Assembly (NCBI GenBank): GCA_949825045.1
Contig: OX463809.1
Coordinates: 1,143,501 to 1,207,500, forward strand
Source: Argyresthia goedartella
Lineage: Eukaryota; Arthropoda; Insecta; Lepidoptera; Argyresthiidae
Direction: 5' to 3'
Length of the DNA stretch: 64,000 nucleotides
Positions 31,947 to 42,829 of this stretch are shown here, one piece after another. The position numbers and the translations under genes are program-made. The notes below the pieces were generated by a model. It was given only the letters and a program-made list of their open reading frames with translations, made no database searches and was not told where the DNA came from. Every line of letters begins with the position of its first letter. Positions within the stretch are counted from its first letter, which is position 1.

Positions 31947-33718
31947 ATGGGGAAGATCGTCGCAGTCGAGGCGGATCAGCAGGTCAGACCATTAGTTTTA
32001 TTAAATTCTTCTAATGTAAACGTGGTAGCTCTTTTAGATACAGGCGCTACAGCTTCATGCATCAGCCCAGCTGTTGCAGATCAAGTGGGTGCAAGATATG
32101 TGCAAGAAGAGAAGAGACGGGTTAAGGCGGTAAATGGAAGTTTATTGCAAATTGTAGGGAAATGTGTTATAGATTTTAGTTTGGACAATTTTAACTTTTC
32201 ACAGGAATTTTTAGTAGTAACTGATTTAAATTGTAGCATTATTTTAGGGGTGGTTTATTTAATAAAGAACGGTGTGAATATTGATTTTGTTCAATCGTGT
32301 ATGTGTTTTTTCCAGGGAAAAATACCGTTTTTCAATCATTTCCATACGAAACAAAACACGACGCCGGTAAAACGAAATGTCATGTGCGTAGGGATTCATT
32401 CAAAACAAAAGATAGGGTCGGACTATCTAGACGGTTCTATAAGGAAACAAGTGAACTTCGGGGAAACCACGTTTATGGAGGATCGTGACGTGATAAATTC
32501 TATCGACTTTCAGGAGTTAAGAAAGGGCGATTACGTTTATTTCTCGGGGTTATCGGATTCGTGCGAATTTGCGTTTGCGGTAGAAGATAAACGGTTTATC
32601 GTATATGAGGATTTATGTGAGAATGATAAGCGGGTATTATTGGCGTTGTTGGATAGGAATGCGGATAGATTTTCGTTTGCAACTGACCAGTTAGGTAGGT
32701 CGGAGATAGTGTCGGTCGATATTAAGACTTATGATGAAGAGCCGGTTCGTTGTCACCCGTATCGCGTTTCGCCGGTGCAACGGGAAATTATTGAGGAGCA
32801 GGTCGCGGAGATGTTGAAACTAGGTGTTATTAGGGAATCTACTAGTTCTTATGCTGCGCCCGTTGTGTTAATTAAAGAGCCCGATGATTCATGGAGGTTT
32901 TGTATAGATTATCGGAAATTAAATAATTATTGGCAGACGGTTATTACGGAAGGTAGGCATAAAACGGATTTCGTCACGACCACGGGTCTTTATGAATTTA
33001 ATTTTGTTCCGTTCGGTTTGGCAACGAGTCAAGCGGTTTTCCAACGGATGATGGATAAAGTTTTAGCGGATTTATGATTTAAAGGGGTTATGGTTTACCT
33101 AGATAATGTAATTGTGTATGGTAGAACGTTCGAGGAGTTTACCGATACGTTGCAGAAAGTTTTTGGGCGGTTTAGAGAAGCGAACTTGACCTTCAAGCCA
33201 TCCAAATTTAAATTCGGTTTTTGCGAGATCGAGATGCTAGGTTATCCGATCTCGAATGATGGAGTAAAACCTAGTGAGAAAAAGCTGAAGGCTATGCAAC
33301 AGGTTCCAACTCCCACATCTACGAAGGATGTGAAACAATTATTAGGTTTATTTTCATATTATAGAAAATTTGTATCGAATTTTGCGAGAATATCGTTACC
33401 TCTCACAAAATTATTGAAAAAGGGGGTAAAATTTCAATGGAATGAAGAATTGCAGAATTCGTTCGATTATATTAAGAAGGTTATGTGTAGTGCGCCAATA
33501 CTTTCGTATTATTCGGGGGATAAGTCGGTTACTACGAGAGTTTATGTGGATGCGTCTAACGAGGCGTTAGGTGCAGTATTGATGCAGGGCGTTGAAAAAA
33601 TGAGTCCGGTTGCCTATGCGTCTAGGAAGTTAACGGATGCGGAGAAAAAATATAGGACGATGGAGAAAGAGTGTCTGGGGTTAGTATGGGCGTTAAGGCA
33701 CTATAGGCATTATCTTTG
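31947..33718 (+). pseudogene. Gypsy-like protease, RT and RNase H (first part)
   Basis: The protease motif 'ALLDTGATASCISP' is at about 32028-32070. RT starts at about 32640 with 'VRCHPYRVSPVQREIIEEQV', then 'WRFCIDYRKLNN'. There the sequence jumps to 'YWQTVITEGRHKTDF': the stretch normally holding the first catalytic Asp is deleted. A TGA lies at 33075-33077. The catalytic box reads 'VYLDNVIVYG', with Asn where the second Asp of YLDD is expected. RNase H follows ('RVYVDASNEALGAVLMQ', 'RTMEKECLGLVWALRHYRHY') until the LINE cuts in at 33718. The reading frame then runs into LINE ORF1, giving a 441-codon chance fusion (33090-34415). Confidence 0.9.
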
Positions 33719-34415
33719 TGACATACGCAATACCTCCGAGGGAATGTCAGCACTACAAACGAAATGGAGTGAAATAGAATCGCGTTTTTCTAACCTAGAG
33801 GAGCGCCTTATCGTAATGGAAAATAACGCTTCCATTATTTCCAAGCTGCAGTCCGACCTCGCTTCTGCCAAGGACAACATCACAACTCTACACATGGAGA
33901 ATAATATCCGTTACCAATACGCCAGGATGAATAACCTCGAGATATCAGGATTACCCTTTTCCAGGGGTGAAAACCTCAACAATATAATGCAAACAATCTG
34001 TAACAAAATCGGTATCCAGTTGGATAACCAATCGATTGACTCCATACATCGCGTGCGTAGATTTGTTAACAATACAAATGAAGACGGCAATAACCAGCCC
34101 GGGGCTGGTCGTCCACCGGCAGTCATAGTAAAGTTCACTCGTCGCATCGTCAAGGATCAGGTGCTGGCGGCTGTCCGAGCCCGGCGCGGGCTCACGTCGG
34201 CCGACATCGGCTTGGCCGGGCCGGCCTTCAACTTGTTCCTTAGTAACCATCTTACACCCAAGAACAAGATGCTGCTGAAGCGCGCTAGGCAAGAAAAGAC
34301 GGAGCTGAACTACCAACACATTTGGACCCGTGACTGCAAAATCCTCATGCGTAAAAATGATAATTTTAGGGTTATCATCATTGCTAAAGACTCAGATTTG
34401 AAAAAACTTAAGTGA
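33719..34415 (+). CDS. LINE ORF1, N-terminally truncated, FP25K-like
   Basis: A coiled-coil stretch ('IESRFSNLEERLIVMENNA') is followed by 'ARMNNLEISGLPFSRGENLN', 'DSIHRVRRF', 'PAVIVKFTRRIVKDQVLAAV', 'FLSNHLTPKNKMLLKRAR' and 'HIWTRDCKILMRK'. This matches the C-terminal half of ORF1 at 60510-61724 and resembles the FP25K/L1 ORF1p-like RNA-binding proteins, which bind LINE RNA as a chaperone. The start codon is lost; translation could only begin within the Gypsy sequence. The stop is at 34413-34415. Confidence 0.8.
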
Positions 34416-34692
34416 CTTTCTTTAGTACTATGCGACAAGATTGAGTTAATGCTATTCTTGTTTTTGTTAACTGTCCTCACCAAAACGCCATGTAAAAAAC
34501 TTCTAGCTTTTCCTAACCTTATTATAGGTATTAAGCCCGAACAAAGCCTGCTACTGTTTTTCGTTTTATTATACTGCACTGCATTCATTCCCATCACTCA
34601 GAATATCATTCAATATAGCTATAATTCACTACTGCTTAGCATAATATGGTGTTTACATTGCAATGCAATTCTCATTAAATTCATATTTAACA

Positions 34693-37194
34693 ATGCTTAA
34701 AACTCTCAATTGCTATTATCAAAACGTGCGAAGGCTTCGCACGAAATCTCATATGTTTTTCTCGAGCGTTTTGCATACACACTTTGATATTATCTGTTTA
34801 ACTGAGAGTTGGCTGACGTCTAGTTATTACGATCGAGAATACTTTGACAATAGGTACGTAGTATTTCGCCAGGACCGATCGGAGGAAGCGAGCGGCGCGG
34901 CGCGGGGCGGAGGGGTGGCGCTGGCCGTGCGCAGCGAGCTGCAGCCCGTGCGCCGTGACTGGCCGGGTCCCTCCCCGGCCTCTTCTGAATGCATTTGGGT
35001 TTCGCTGCCATTGAATAACAACCGTGGGTCCCATCGCTCACAGAAGTTTCTGAACATAGCCTGTATTTACATACCACACGGTCCTTCCTATTTAAATACA
35101 CTTGCGACATTCTTTGATTTAGCCAGTGACGTCATAACACAGAGACCAGATGATAGTTTTGTTTTTGTGGGTGATTTTAATATTACTGATGCTCAGTGGG
35201 CACTTTCCACCGACTCTGTCCTATCATTGCCGAGTGGTGGTAGTCATTCGGTAAATTTGTTACAAGATTTTTTGTCTTTCTCAAACTTTAAACAATGTAA
35301 CAATCTTTTTAACATCAATAACCGTATTTTAGATCTCATTTTAACGAATATGACGTGTTTGGTAGCTAACTGTGAGTATCCCGTTGTCCCTGAAGAATTA
35401 CACCATAAATCTATTTATTTTCAGCTAGAATTAATATCATACAGCGCATCGTTACGGCCCGCTTCCACACAAGTTTTTAACTTACAGTTGGGTGACTACG
35501 ATAGCATCAATACGGAACTGGAACGTATAGACTGGGTTCGCCTTTTCTCGAATTTAGATAAAAACGCATGTACTGAGAAGTTTTATGATAAACTAAATGA
35601 TTTAATGTTTAAATTTATTCCTCGTCGTAGATTAAAGTACAATAAACCCTTAATTAAATTACTTAACGAAAAGAAAAAGTATCATAAATTGTGGAAGCTG
35701 TATGAAAATCCCTTGGATCAGGAGAGTTTTAAAATATTGCGTAAACGGGCTATAAAAATGGAATCAGACAGTTACAATAACTACATAGAGTACTCAGAAA
35801 ATAAAATAAATACACACCCTAAATATTTCTGGTCATTTGTAAAATCAATTCTATCAAGTTCAGGTCTGCCAAAGATCATGCATTACAATGGAATTTATTC
35901 ATGCGATGGGGACGAGATATGTAACTTATTTAATGAACACTTTCACTCAGTTTTTGAAACCAGTTCGAATCCGGTTGCTGATGTTGGTGACCTCCTGCCT
36001 CCTAATGATGCTGTACTGGATATAAGCACTATTGAGATAACATATAATAATGTATTGAAACATCTCAAATCTGTCAATGTCAATAAGGGCGCGGGCCCTG
36101 ATGGGGTACACCCTTTGATGATTAGGGAATGTTCTTCTGCATTATCTTTACCGCTTACTTTAATTTATCTCATGTCTATAAATAATGGGTGTGTGCCCAA
36201 TATTTGGAAGAGAGCCTGGATAACTCCTATACCTAAAGGCATTGTATCTCAGGATATACTAAAGTACCGCCCCATCTCAAAATTATGTATATTTGGCAAA
36301 ATTCTAGAAAAAATTGTAACAAATCAATTAACAGCTGTTGTAAGGCAACATATTACACCCTCACAACATGGTTTTTACAAGGGAAGAAGTGTTGATTCCA
36401 ATTTGTTGAGCCTTACTGATTATACATTAGACGCAATGGATAACAAATGTCAAGTGGACGTGATATACACAGATTTCTGCAAGGCTTTTGATAAAATTTG
36501 CCACGACACTCTTTTAAACAAGCTCTGGCGACTTGGCGTGCATGGAGACCTCTTTAGATGGATCAAGTCCTATGTAAAAAATCGATGTCAAGCTGTTGTC
36601 TTAGGCGGATATTGCTCACAGTATAAGGTTGCTACGTCTGGTGTACCGCAAGGGTCCCATTTAGGGCCATTGCTATTTATTATTTATGTGAACGACTTAA
36701 GTAACAGCATTATTAACTCAAAATCGCTGCTCTATGCTGATGATACAAAAATATTTTCGATCATTCGTAATACTGAAGATTGTGAAGTTCTGCAAGCTGA
36801 CCTTGCTCATTTTGAGCAGTTTTGTTATACGAATAAACTATTTCTTAATGCTGATAAGTGTCACATCATCACATTTAGCAGAAAAAAGAATTCTGTAATA
36901 TTTGATTACTCTTTATGTAACGTAAAGCTTACTCGTGCTACACAGACTCGTGACTTGGGTGTATTAATGGACTCAGAGCTAACGTTTGCACCACACATTG
37001 AAGAAATATTAAATAAGGCTTATAGGCAGTTAGGATTTATTTTGCGAGTGGGAAAACCGTTTAAAAAGGCTTCCACCTACAAATTGTTGTACAACGCCTT
37101 TGTTCGTAGCAATCTTGAATTCGCGAGTACTGTGTGGAATCCTTTCTTTAAGAAATATATCAATAGGATTGAAAACTTACAAAAAAGTTTGTAA
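34693..37194 (+). CDS. LINE ORF2: endonuclease and reverse transcriptase
   Basis: About 833 residues from 'MLKTLNCYYQNVRRLRTK' (an upstream Met at 34663 is also in frame). The APE-type endonuclease has 'ICLTESWL' and 'FVFVGDFNI', which nicks the target. RT has 'NKGAGPDGVHPLMI', 'IYTDFCKAFDKICHDTLL', 'SGVPQGSHLGPLLF' and the catalytic 'LLYADDTKIF' near 36735. The frame ends at 37194, where a shift in an A-run (about 37180-37186) moves the C-terminus into the frame of 37200-37556. A GC-rich block at about 34885-34990 stands out from the AT-rich remainder. Confidence 0.92.
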   Translation: MLKTLNCYYQNVRRLRTKSHMFFSSVLHTHFDIICLTESWLTSSYYDREYFDNRYVVFRQDRSEEASGAARGGGVALAVRSELQPVRRDWPGPSPASSECIWVSLPLNNNRGSHRSQKFLNIACIYIPHGPSYLNTLATFFDLASDVITQRPDDSFVFVGDFNITDAQWALSTDSVLSLPSGGSHSVNLLQDFLSFSNFKQCNNLFNINNRILDLILTNMTCLVANCEYPVVPEELHHKSIYFQLELISYSASLRPASTQVFNLQLGDYDSINTELERIDWVRLFSNLDKNACTEKFYDKLNDLMFKFIPRRRLKYNKPLIKLLNEKKKYHKLWKLYENPLDQESFKILRKRAIKMESDSYNNYIEYSENKINTHPKYFWSFVKSILSSSGLPKIMHYNGIYSCDGDEICNLFNEHFHSVFETSSNPVADVGDLLPPNDAVLDISTIEITYNNVLKHLKSVNVNKGAGPDGVHPLMIRECSSALSLPLTLIYLMSINNGCVPNIWKRAWITPIPKGIVSQDILKYRPISKLCIFGKILEKIVTNQLTAVVRQHITPSQHGFYKGRSVDSNLLSLTDYTLDAMDNKCQVDVIYTDFCKAFDKICHDTLLNKLWRLGVHGDLFRWIKSYVKNRCQAVVLGGYCSQYKVATSGVPQGSHLGPLLFIIYVNDLSNSIINSKSLLYADDTKIFSIIRNTEDCEVLQADLAHFEQFCYTNKLFLNADKCHIITFSRKKNSVIFDYSLCNVKLTRATQTRDLGVLMDSELTFAPHIEEILNKAYRQLGFILRVGKPFKKASTYKLLYNAFVRSNLEFASTVWNPFFKKYINRIENLQKSL

Positions 37195-37556
37195 AGTCTT
37201 TGGACTTTCGGACTGGTTTTGCATATTCTGATTACGTCACGTCTTCAAAACGTCATAAGGTTGCCTCACTAGTCTGTCGTCGTCAGCGTGCGGATTTACT
37301 CTTTTTATATAAACTACTTCAGAACTATACTGATGCTCCAGATCTTCTCTCAAAATTGTATTTAAGAGTACCTTGCAGGAATGAACGCAGTTTTAGAAAG
37401 AAGTCACTTTTCTCAATTAAGAGTAGCGGGAGTTGTTACGTGGCCAATAGTTATATTAGGCGGAGTTGTAAATCTTACAATAACAATTTTAGTCATGTTG
37501 ATTTATTTGACAAATCTTTGTTTACTTTCAAAAAGCAGATTGCAAATTGTGATTGA
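37195..37556 (+). pseudogene. LINE ORF2 C-terminus after a frameshift
   Basis: Continues 'LDFRTGFAYSDYV' through 'ADLLFLYKLLQNYTDAPDLL' and 'FDKSLFTFKKQIANCD', the usual C-terminal region of Jockey/CR1-type ORF2. It is out of phase with 34693-37194 by one base because of the A-run. Otherwise undamaged. Confidence 0.8.
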
Positions 37557-37856
37557 ATTGGTTGAACCTTTTAATGCTTGTATCGACAGCGGCGACAAGG
37601 TCATGCGTGCTTATATTTTCTTCACATCTCTGTTGTAGATATTTCTCGTATTGACGGATTCAACCAATTTGGCTTCAAATAATATCTAATGTACTTTCTA
37701 AATTTTATTTCGGATTAAGTATTGTTTTATATAGTTTAGGATACTATAGGTCTATATATTCTATACTATATTTCAACTTAAAAATAATGTACATGACCGT
37801 TTGTATCTAAATAAATAAATAAATAAATAAATAATAAATAAATAAATAAATCTTTG

Positions 37857-38830
37857 GGGATCGTATTTTCAGGTGGTTACAGACCATAGCGCGTTATGTT
37901 GGTTACAGTCGAAAAAATATATGTCTGGTAGGTAAGCGCGATGGGCGTTAGCGATACAAGAATGGGATTTCGAGATAGTTCATTGCTCGGGGAAAAGCAA
38001 TGTAGTGGCAGATTTTTTGAGTAGGAATCCGCTAATGGAAGAAGGGAAACGGGAAACAGAAGGACCTCAGTCTTCTTCTCGTTCTGAACCTGATGATGAT
38101 GGTTTGGATGTTTTTAGTATTAATGTAGAGTCGTTACAGGCGGATCAAGGGAACGATTCATTTTGTAGTAGATGGTTAACGCGGTTGAGCGAACGTCCGG
38201 AAGCGTGGCGTAGCGGTTTTTGTTTGAGAAATTATTTATTATATAAAAGCGTACGTAGAGATGGAGAAATTAGGGAGGTATTAGTATTGCCTAGGTATTT
38301 GTTTCAAAATGTAATGAACGAATTACATGATGAGGCATGGACAGGAGGTCATTTGGGTCTCGTAAAGACGTTGAAGAGGTTTCGGTCGAAATATTTCATG
38401 CCGAAAGCCGATAAGGAGATAGAGCGTTACATAGCTTCTTGCGTGCCGTGTCAAGACAGGAAATTAGGTCGGTAATATTTTTAATATTTTAAGACTGACC
38501 TGCGGGTGAAATAGATTTTCTCAAAAGTCCGGGAGGCCACTCGGCTACTTTGCGAGTTACTCGAGCGCGTCATTTAGTATATGGGAAACACTAAACAGAA
38601 TAACGGTTTGGTAGAACGAATGAATAGAACGTTAACTTCGATGTTATCAAAATATTAAGGTAGTAATCAAAGGCGGATAACGGGAAGATGTATGAAGTTG
38701 GCACGTCTGTATCAAGGACCATACAAGGTCATTGAGATCGTTGGGAGGTCTGAACTCACGGTCACGGGGCGTTATTGTTAACACAAATCGTTTAAAACGA
38801 TTTGTGCTGCGTTGAGGAGTTCGTCTGATA
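37857..38830 (+). pseudogene. Gypsy-like RNase H end and integrase remnants
   Basis: Resumes after the LINE with 'SYFQVVTDHSALCWLQ', then a TAA at about 37934, 'EIVHCSGKSNVVADFLSRNP' and the integrase zinc domain in 38005-38475 ('HDEAWTGGHLGLVKTLKRF', 'CVPCQDRKLGR'). The DDE core is mostly deleted at about 38476-38600; only the end survives ('QNNGLVERMNRTL'). A C-terminal stretch 'RLYQGPYKVIEIVGRSELTV' follows near 38705-38765. Confidence 0.85.
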
Positions 38831-39564
38831 TTAAATAATTATACAGTAGGAGTATAATACAATTTTATCCCGGTTGATGGTTTGTGGTTTATGTATGCGG
38901 TAGTGTTATGAATTGTTTATTAACCGGTGTTTCTTTTCATGTTGTTGCTGAACTATGATGTCTGATGAGGACAGTACATCAAAGACCCAAGAAATATCTG
39001 TAACATACTAGATTTCCGTGGTAGAGTACCTTTATATGAGAAACTTTTATAAACGACAGTTCGAATAATTGTTTGAACCGATCGCCTGGTTTTATCTTTG
39101 AGAGCAGTATGACGAGGCAATAGCTATTCGTCATAGGGTTCTGTTTTGGTTCCCGCGTTCTTAAAGTATAGAGTTGGGATGATTTGGTAAGGGGAGAGTA
39201 AGGGTTGTATAACGAAGGTTTCTCAATGAAAGTAATTTCTGATGTGGGATAACTCGGGTATTCGATACACATTCGAGATTCTTTGTAGTGTCTTTACATG
39301 GGTAATTGGTTGCAACTCACGGCGATTATCTTAAACTGTTAATAGTAAAAAATAGTTTACTGAATTCCAATGGATTAGTTGAGGGATTGTATGTTGTAGT
39401 ATCGGTTTTAAAGCTAGTTGATTTCATCGTATTATTTGAACGTATTTAAATGAACTCATTCTTAAGCTGTGGCTTAGTAATACGGTTCTATAGATTAATC
39501 CTGTTAATATGAGGAGTTTCCTATATTTGAAAATGATAATTTTTTTCTTTGATCTTTGCCTGCG
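38831..39564 (+). other. Noncoding 3' region of the Gypsy-like element, left part
   Basis: No clear env or other protein. It lies between pol and the BEL-3 insertion and continues after it at 46915. CTGCG at 39560-39564 is the left TSD of BEL-3. Confidence 0.5.
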
Positions 39565-40110
39565 TGTTCAGGCTTCTCGGCACCTAATGACCTCGTAGGG
39601 GCCCATCAGCTACGAGGTAGCGTAGCGATCAGTTGCGAAGAAGTCTGAACGTCGGCGATTCACCGAGCTATTAATTATTGGGGTCGTTCTAACCTGGTCT
39701 GTGCTTCGGTCCCGTCAACCTCCTGTCTCTCTGCAAGGCCCGGGTGCACCCTAGGCTCTTCTTGGTAGACAGGTTCTTCAGCCAACCAGGTATGACTGGC
39801 AGGCCAGCTTCGATTAGCACAGTGTTCCAACACAGGTTATGTTACGTGGGAAAAACCAATCGGCCACGTAAATGCGAACTTTATCTGGTTCGGGGAACCA
39901 CAACACACTCAGCTATATAGACAATCCTGAGGGGAACCCGAATACATTCCAGATGGCTTGCGATTTAATTTCAATACCCTATCCAAAGCGCGATTACATT
40001 GCGAGGGCTTTCGTTTGTCAGTTGTCAAAAAACTGCTAGGTTGGCAGCAACGTCAAATTCAAAATGGCCGTTCCGAAACCATCGATCGAATATCGATTTG
40101 GAATCGAACA
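39565..40110 (-). repeat. BEL-3 3' LTR
   Basis: 546 bp. Next to it, 40112-40123 on the minus strand reads 'CCGGGCGGGTGA', shared with the BEL-2 polypurine region. Confidence 0.95.
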
Positions 40111-40142
40111 ATCACCCGCCCGGACAGGCACCCACCTGTCCC

Positions 40143-42554
40143 CTAATCTACGGGCAGCCGAGACAACGTTGCTACCGCTCGTTTTAGAACCGAGCCTCCT
40201 ACTAGAACCTCTGCAGACCGGGGGGTCCCGTCCTTGCCAGGGAACAAGTTAACAATGCGCCCCCTGCGCCAACGTAGTGGCGGTAGGTTAGCATCCTTAA
40301 CCAGAACGAGGTCACCAACACTAGGGGGGCTGGTTTTGTCAGTCCACTTAAGGCGCTGTTGTAAGATATGCAGATACTCGAGCGACCAACGCTTCCAGAA
40401 ATTCTGAGTAAACTGCTGCAACATCTGATACCTTGACAACCGATACAATTTCACTCCCTCGAAGGGGTGCTCGGGCAACGCGTTAAGTGGCTGTCCTATC
40501 AAGAAATGGCCTGGGGTCAGAGCCTCCAGGTCATTTGGATCCGAGCTGAGCGGACACAACGGTCGCGAATTGAGAACGGCCTCGATCTTACAAAACAATG
40601 TCGCTAGCTCCTCAAAAGTCAGCGCGGTCTGACCTACTATACGCCCCAAGTGCGTCTTAGCTGACTTAACTACGGCCTCAAAAATCCCACCCCAGTGGGG
40701 GCAACTCGGTGAGCTGAAGGTCCACTGTATACCCCGACGGGAGAGGGCCGTTCCAATATCCACTTTATTTACATTCAAAAAGTTGACTATCTCTCGTAAG
40801 TATCGTTCCGCACCGACGTAGTTAGTGCCGTTATCAGAGCGGATCAAAGTTGGAAGTCCCCTTCGAGAAACAAACCTATCCAAACAAGCAATGAAAGCCT
40901 CTGTCGAGAGATCAACAACGAGCTCGAGATGTACCGCCTTGGTGGATAAACAAACAAACACACATAGGTACGCCTTGTATTGCTTAGCGGTACGCAATCG
41001 TGAACTCTTCACCATAAACGGTCCGGCAAAATCCGTACCAACACCTGAAAACGGTCTGACCTCATTCACACGATCAGGGGGCAAGTCCCCCATGAGAGGT
41101 TGCATCGTGGCAGCCTTAAGTCGATAACAAGGCATGCACCGAAACACGATGTTCCGTATGACACGGCGGGCAGATAAGATCCAAAACTCCCGCTGGAGCG
41201 TGGCCAACAACGCGTTACAGCCGGCATGCGCGTTTTTAATATGACGATCAGTCACCAGCAATTCAACTAACTGTCCCCCCTTGGGGAGCAGAAGTGGGTG
41301 ACGAGCCGAATACGACAGATTCGCATTGCGCAATCTTCCTCCTACCCGAAGTAACCCGGTCGAATCAACAAAGGGGTTGAGACGCGCGACGGCTCCCTTC
41401 AATTTCGAACGTCCACTTCGTATAATCTCCAATTCTGCCCCAAACTTCGAGGACTGTACCAACCGGACCAAATTCAGTAGCGACTCGTTTCGCTCTGCCG
41501 GAGTCAGAATAGGGTTCAACGTTCGCTGATCGCGAGGAGTACGACAATTTCGAGCGAATCTCCTAATCCAAGTGGACACGTTTATCAACTTGTCAAGTGA
41601 GCTATACCGGTCCAGCAGAAACCCGGCGTCAGGGTCCTCAGCCTTCTGGTTAACATGCACGGCCGCTCTGGGGCCATGATCCGAAGATACTACTACATGG
41701 CTGTGGGGCCAGTCCGATTCTCTCCTGGCAAGCCAGGGTGGTCCCCACCACAAATGGTGTCTAACGAGTTCAGGAGCCCGACATCCCCTGGATGCACAAT
41801 CAGACGGGTTCAATTCTCCTGGTACATGTCTCCAGGTCAGTGGGACCTCAGACGACACAATCTGGGAGACACGGTTCGCAACAAAAACCTCTAAGTTATG
41901 GACCGAAGCCTTCAGCCAGCACAAAACAATCTGGCTGTCCGTCCACGCGTACACCGTATCCTCCAAAACCACTGACCCACGCAACACTGTTAGAGTGTGA
42001 TTCAAAAGTTTGGTCAAAAGAGCAGCCCCGGACAGTTCCAGTTTTGGAATTGTCATCCTTGTCCGAATAGGCGCTACCTTGCTTTTTGCCAAAACCAAAC
42101 GCACGTCGACCTCCCCGGTGGAGGTGACGGTTCGCAAATAAACCGCTGCCGCAAACCCTCGTTCAGAGGCATCACAAAACCCGTGAAGGGTTGCCCTGTA
42201 ATCCCCAGCAGGGACCAATTTCCTCGGCAGCGATACATTATTTATGTCCGATAGCGAGGTGAACATTCGCGTCCAATCAATCAACAAATCACCTGAGAGG
42301 TGGGTGTCCCAGGTCAACTGAGCCGCCCATAGCCTTTGCATAAAACATTTGAGAGCAAAGGTGACTGGAGAAATCCATCCATTCGGGTCGAACGTTCTCG
42401 CAATCGTTGACAGTACTGACCGCTTCGTCCAGGCCTTCGGTGTTTCTAAAACCACCCGATAGGTAAACTCATCATGGACGGGCCGGTACTGAATTCCAAG
42501 CACTGACAACATGTTAGGGTTGTCAGGATTCTCAAAAACGTGCGGGTCTTGTTC
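40143..42554 (-). CDS. BEL-3 pol: RT end, RNase H and integrase
   Basis: A clean frame of about 800 codons after the TGA at 42557-42555. It starts with the RT connection ('MLSVLGIQYRPVHDEFTYRV'), then RNase H ('HGFCDASERGFAAAVYL', 'IPKLELSGAALLTKLL', 'AWTDSQIVLCWL') and integrase: zinc domain 'HIKNAHAGCNALL' and 'CMPCYRLKA', DDE core 'GVGTDFAGPF', 'IRSDNGTNYVGAER' and 'CPHWGGIFEAVVKSAK', and C-terminal 'VGDLVLVKDANLPPLRWRRG'. It inserts element cDNA into the genome. This is the best-preserved RNase H-integrase block of the window, together with that of BEL-1. Confidence 0.95.
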   Translation of the reverse strand, partial: EQDPHVFENPDNPNMLSVLGIQYRPVHDEFTYRVVLETPKAWTKRSVLSTIARTFDPNGWISPVTFALKCFMQRLWAAQLTWDTHLSGDLLIDWTRMFTSLSDINNVSLPRKLVPAGDYRATLHGFCDASERGFAAAVYLRTVTSTGEVDVRLVLAKSKVAPIRTRMTIPKLELSGAALLTKLLNHTLTVLRGSVVLEDTVYAWTDSQIVLCWLKASVHNLEVFVANRVSQIVSSEVPLTWRHVPGELNPSDCASRGCRAPELVRHHLWWGPPWLARRESDWPHSHVVVSSDHGPRAAVHVNQKAEDPDAGFLLDRYSSLDKLINVSTWIRRFARNCRTPRDQRTLNPILTPAERNESLLNLVRLVQSSKFGAELEIIRSGRSKLKGAVARLNPFVDSTGLLRVGGRLRNANLSYSARHPLLLPKGGQLVELLVTDRHIKNAHAGCNALLATLQREFWILSARRVIRNIVFRCMPCYRLKAATMQPLMGDLPPDRVNEVRPFSGVGTDFAGPFMVKSSRLRTAKQYKAYLCVFVCLSTKAVHLELVVDLSTEAFIACLDRFVSRRGLPTLIRSDNGTNYVGAERYLREIVNFLNVNKVDIGTALSRRGIQWTFSSPSCPHWGGIFEAVVKSAKTHLGRIVGQTALTFEELATLFCKIEAVLNSRPLCPLSSDPNDLEALTPGHFLIGQPLNALPEHPFEGVKLYRLSRYQMLQQFTQNFWKRWSLEYLHILQQRLKWTDKTSPPSVGDLVLVKDANLPPLRWRRGRIVNLFPGKDGTPRSAEVLVGGSVLKRAVATLSRLPVD

Positions 42555-42829
42555 TCAAAACTCATCTGGGAGACCAGCCATCAACTCAGGGGAGTTGGAC
42601 ATCCACTTGCGTAGTTCATAGCCGCCTCGTTCCAGCAATTGAATGAGCTCGTCACGTCGGTCCAGAGCTTCCTCTACACTGGCTGCCCCTGTGCAGACGT
42701 CATCGACGTACAAATCTTGCTCCAGGATAGCGGCGGCTCTAGGATAGCTCACACGGTCACGCGACGCCAACTCCCGCAGGGTACGCATCGCCAAATACGG
42801 GCTAGACCGTAACCCATACGTGTTCGTGT
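42555..42829 (-). pseudogene. BEL-3 RT palm segment between a deletion and a stop
   Basis: Contains 'MRTLRELASRDRVSYPRAAA' and the catalytic 'DLYVDDVCTGAAS' (about 42690-42725). It is open on the left to the deletion near 42845 and closed by a TGA at 42557-42555, in phase with the downstream frame. Confidence 0.85.

Larger units (their letters stand above)
33719..37849 (+). mobile_element. 5'-truncated LINE (Jockey/CR1 group) inside the Gypsy RNase H
   Basis: Flanked by ATCTTTG on both sides (33712-33718 and 37850-37856). The Gypsy RNase H reading frame resumes exactly after the right duplication ('SYFQVVTDHSALCWL'). It contains most of ORF1, all of ORF2, a 3' UTR and an (AAAT)n tail at about 37810-37849. 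The 5' end is lost inside ORF1, which is usual for LINE insertions. Confidence 0.93.

Noticed and set aside
38979..39272. Possible env remnant in the Gypsy 3' region
   Set aside because: The only long frame is on the opposite strand and has no signal peptide, membrane anchor or cleavage motif.
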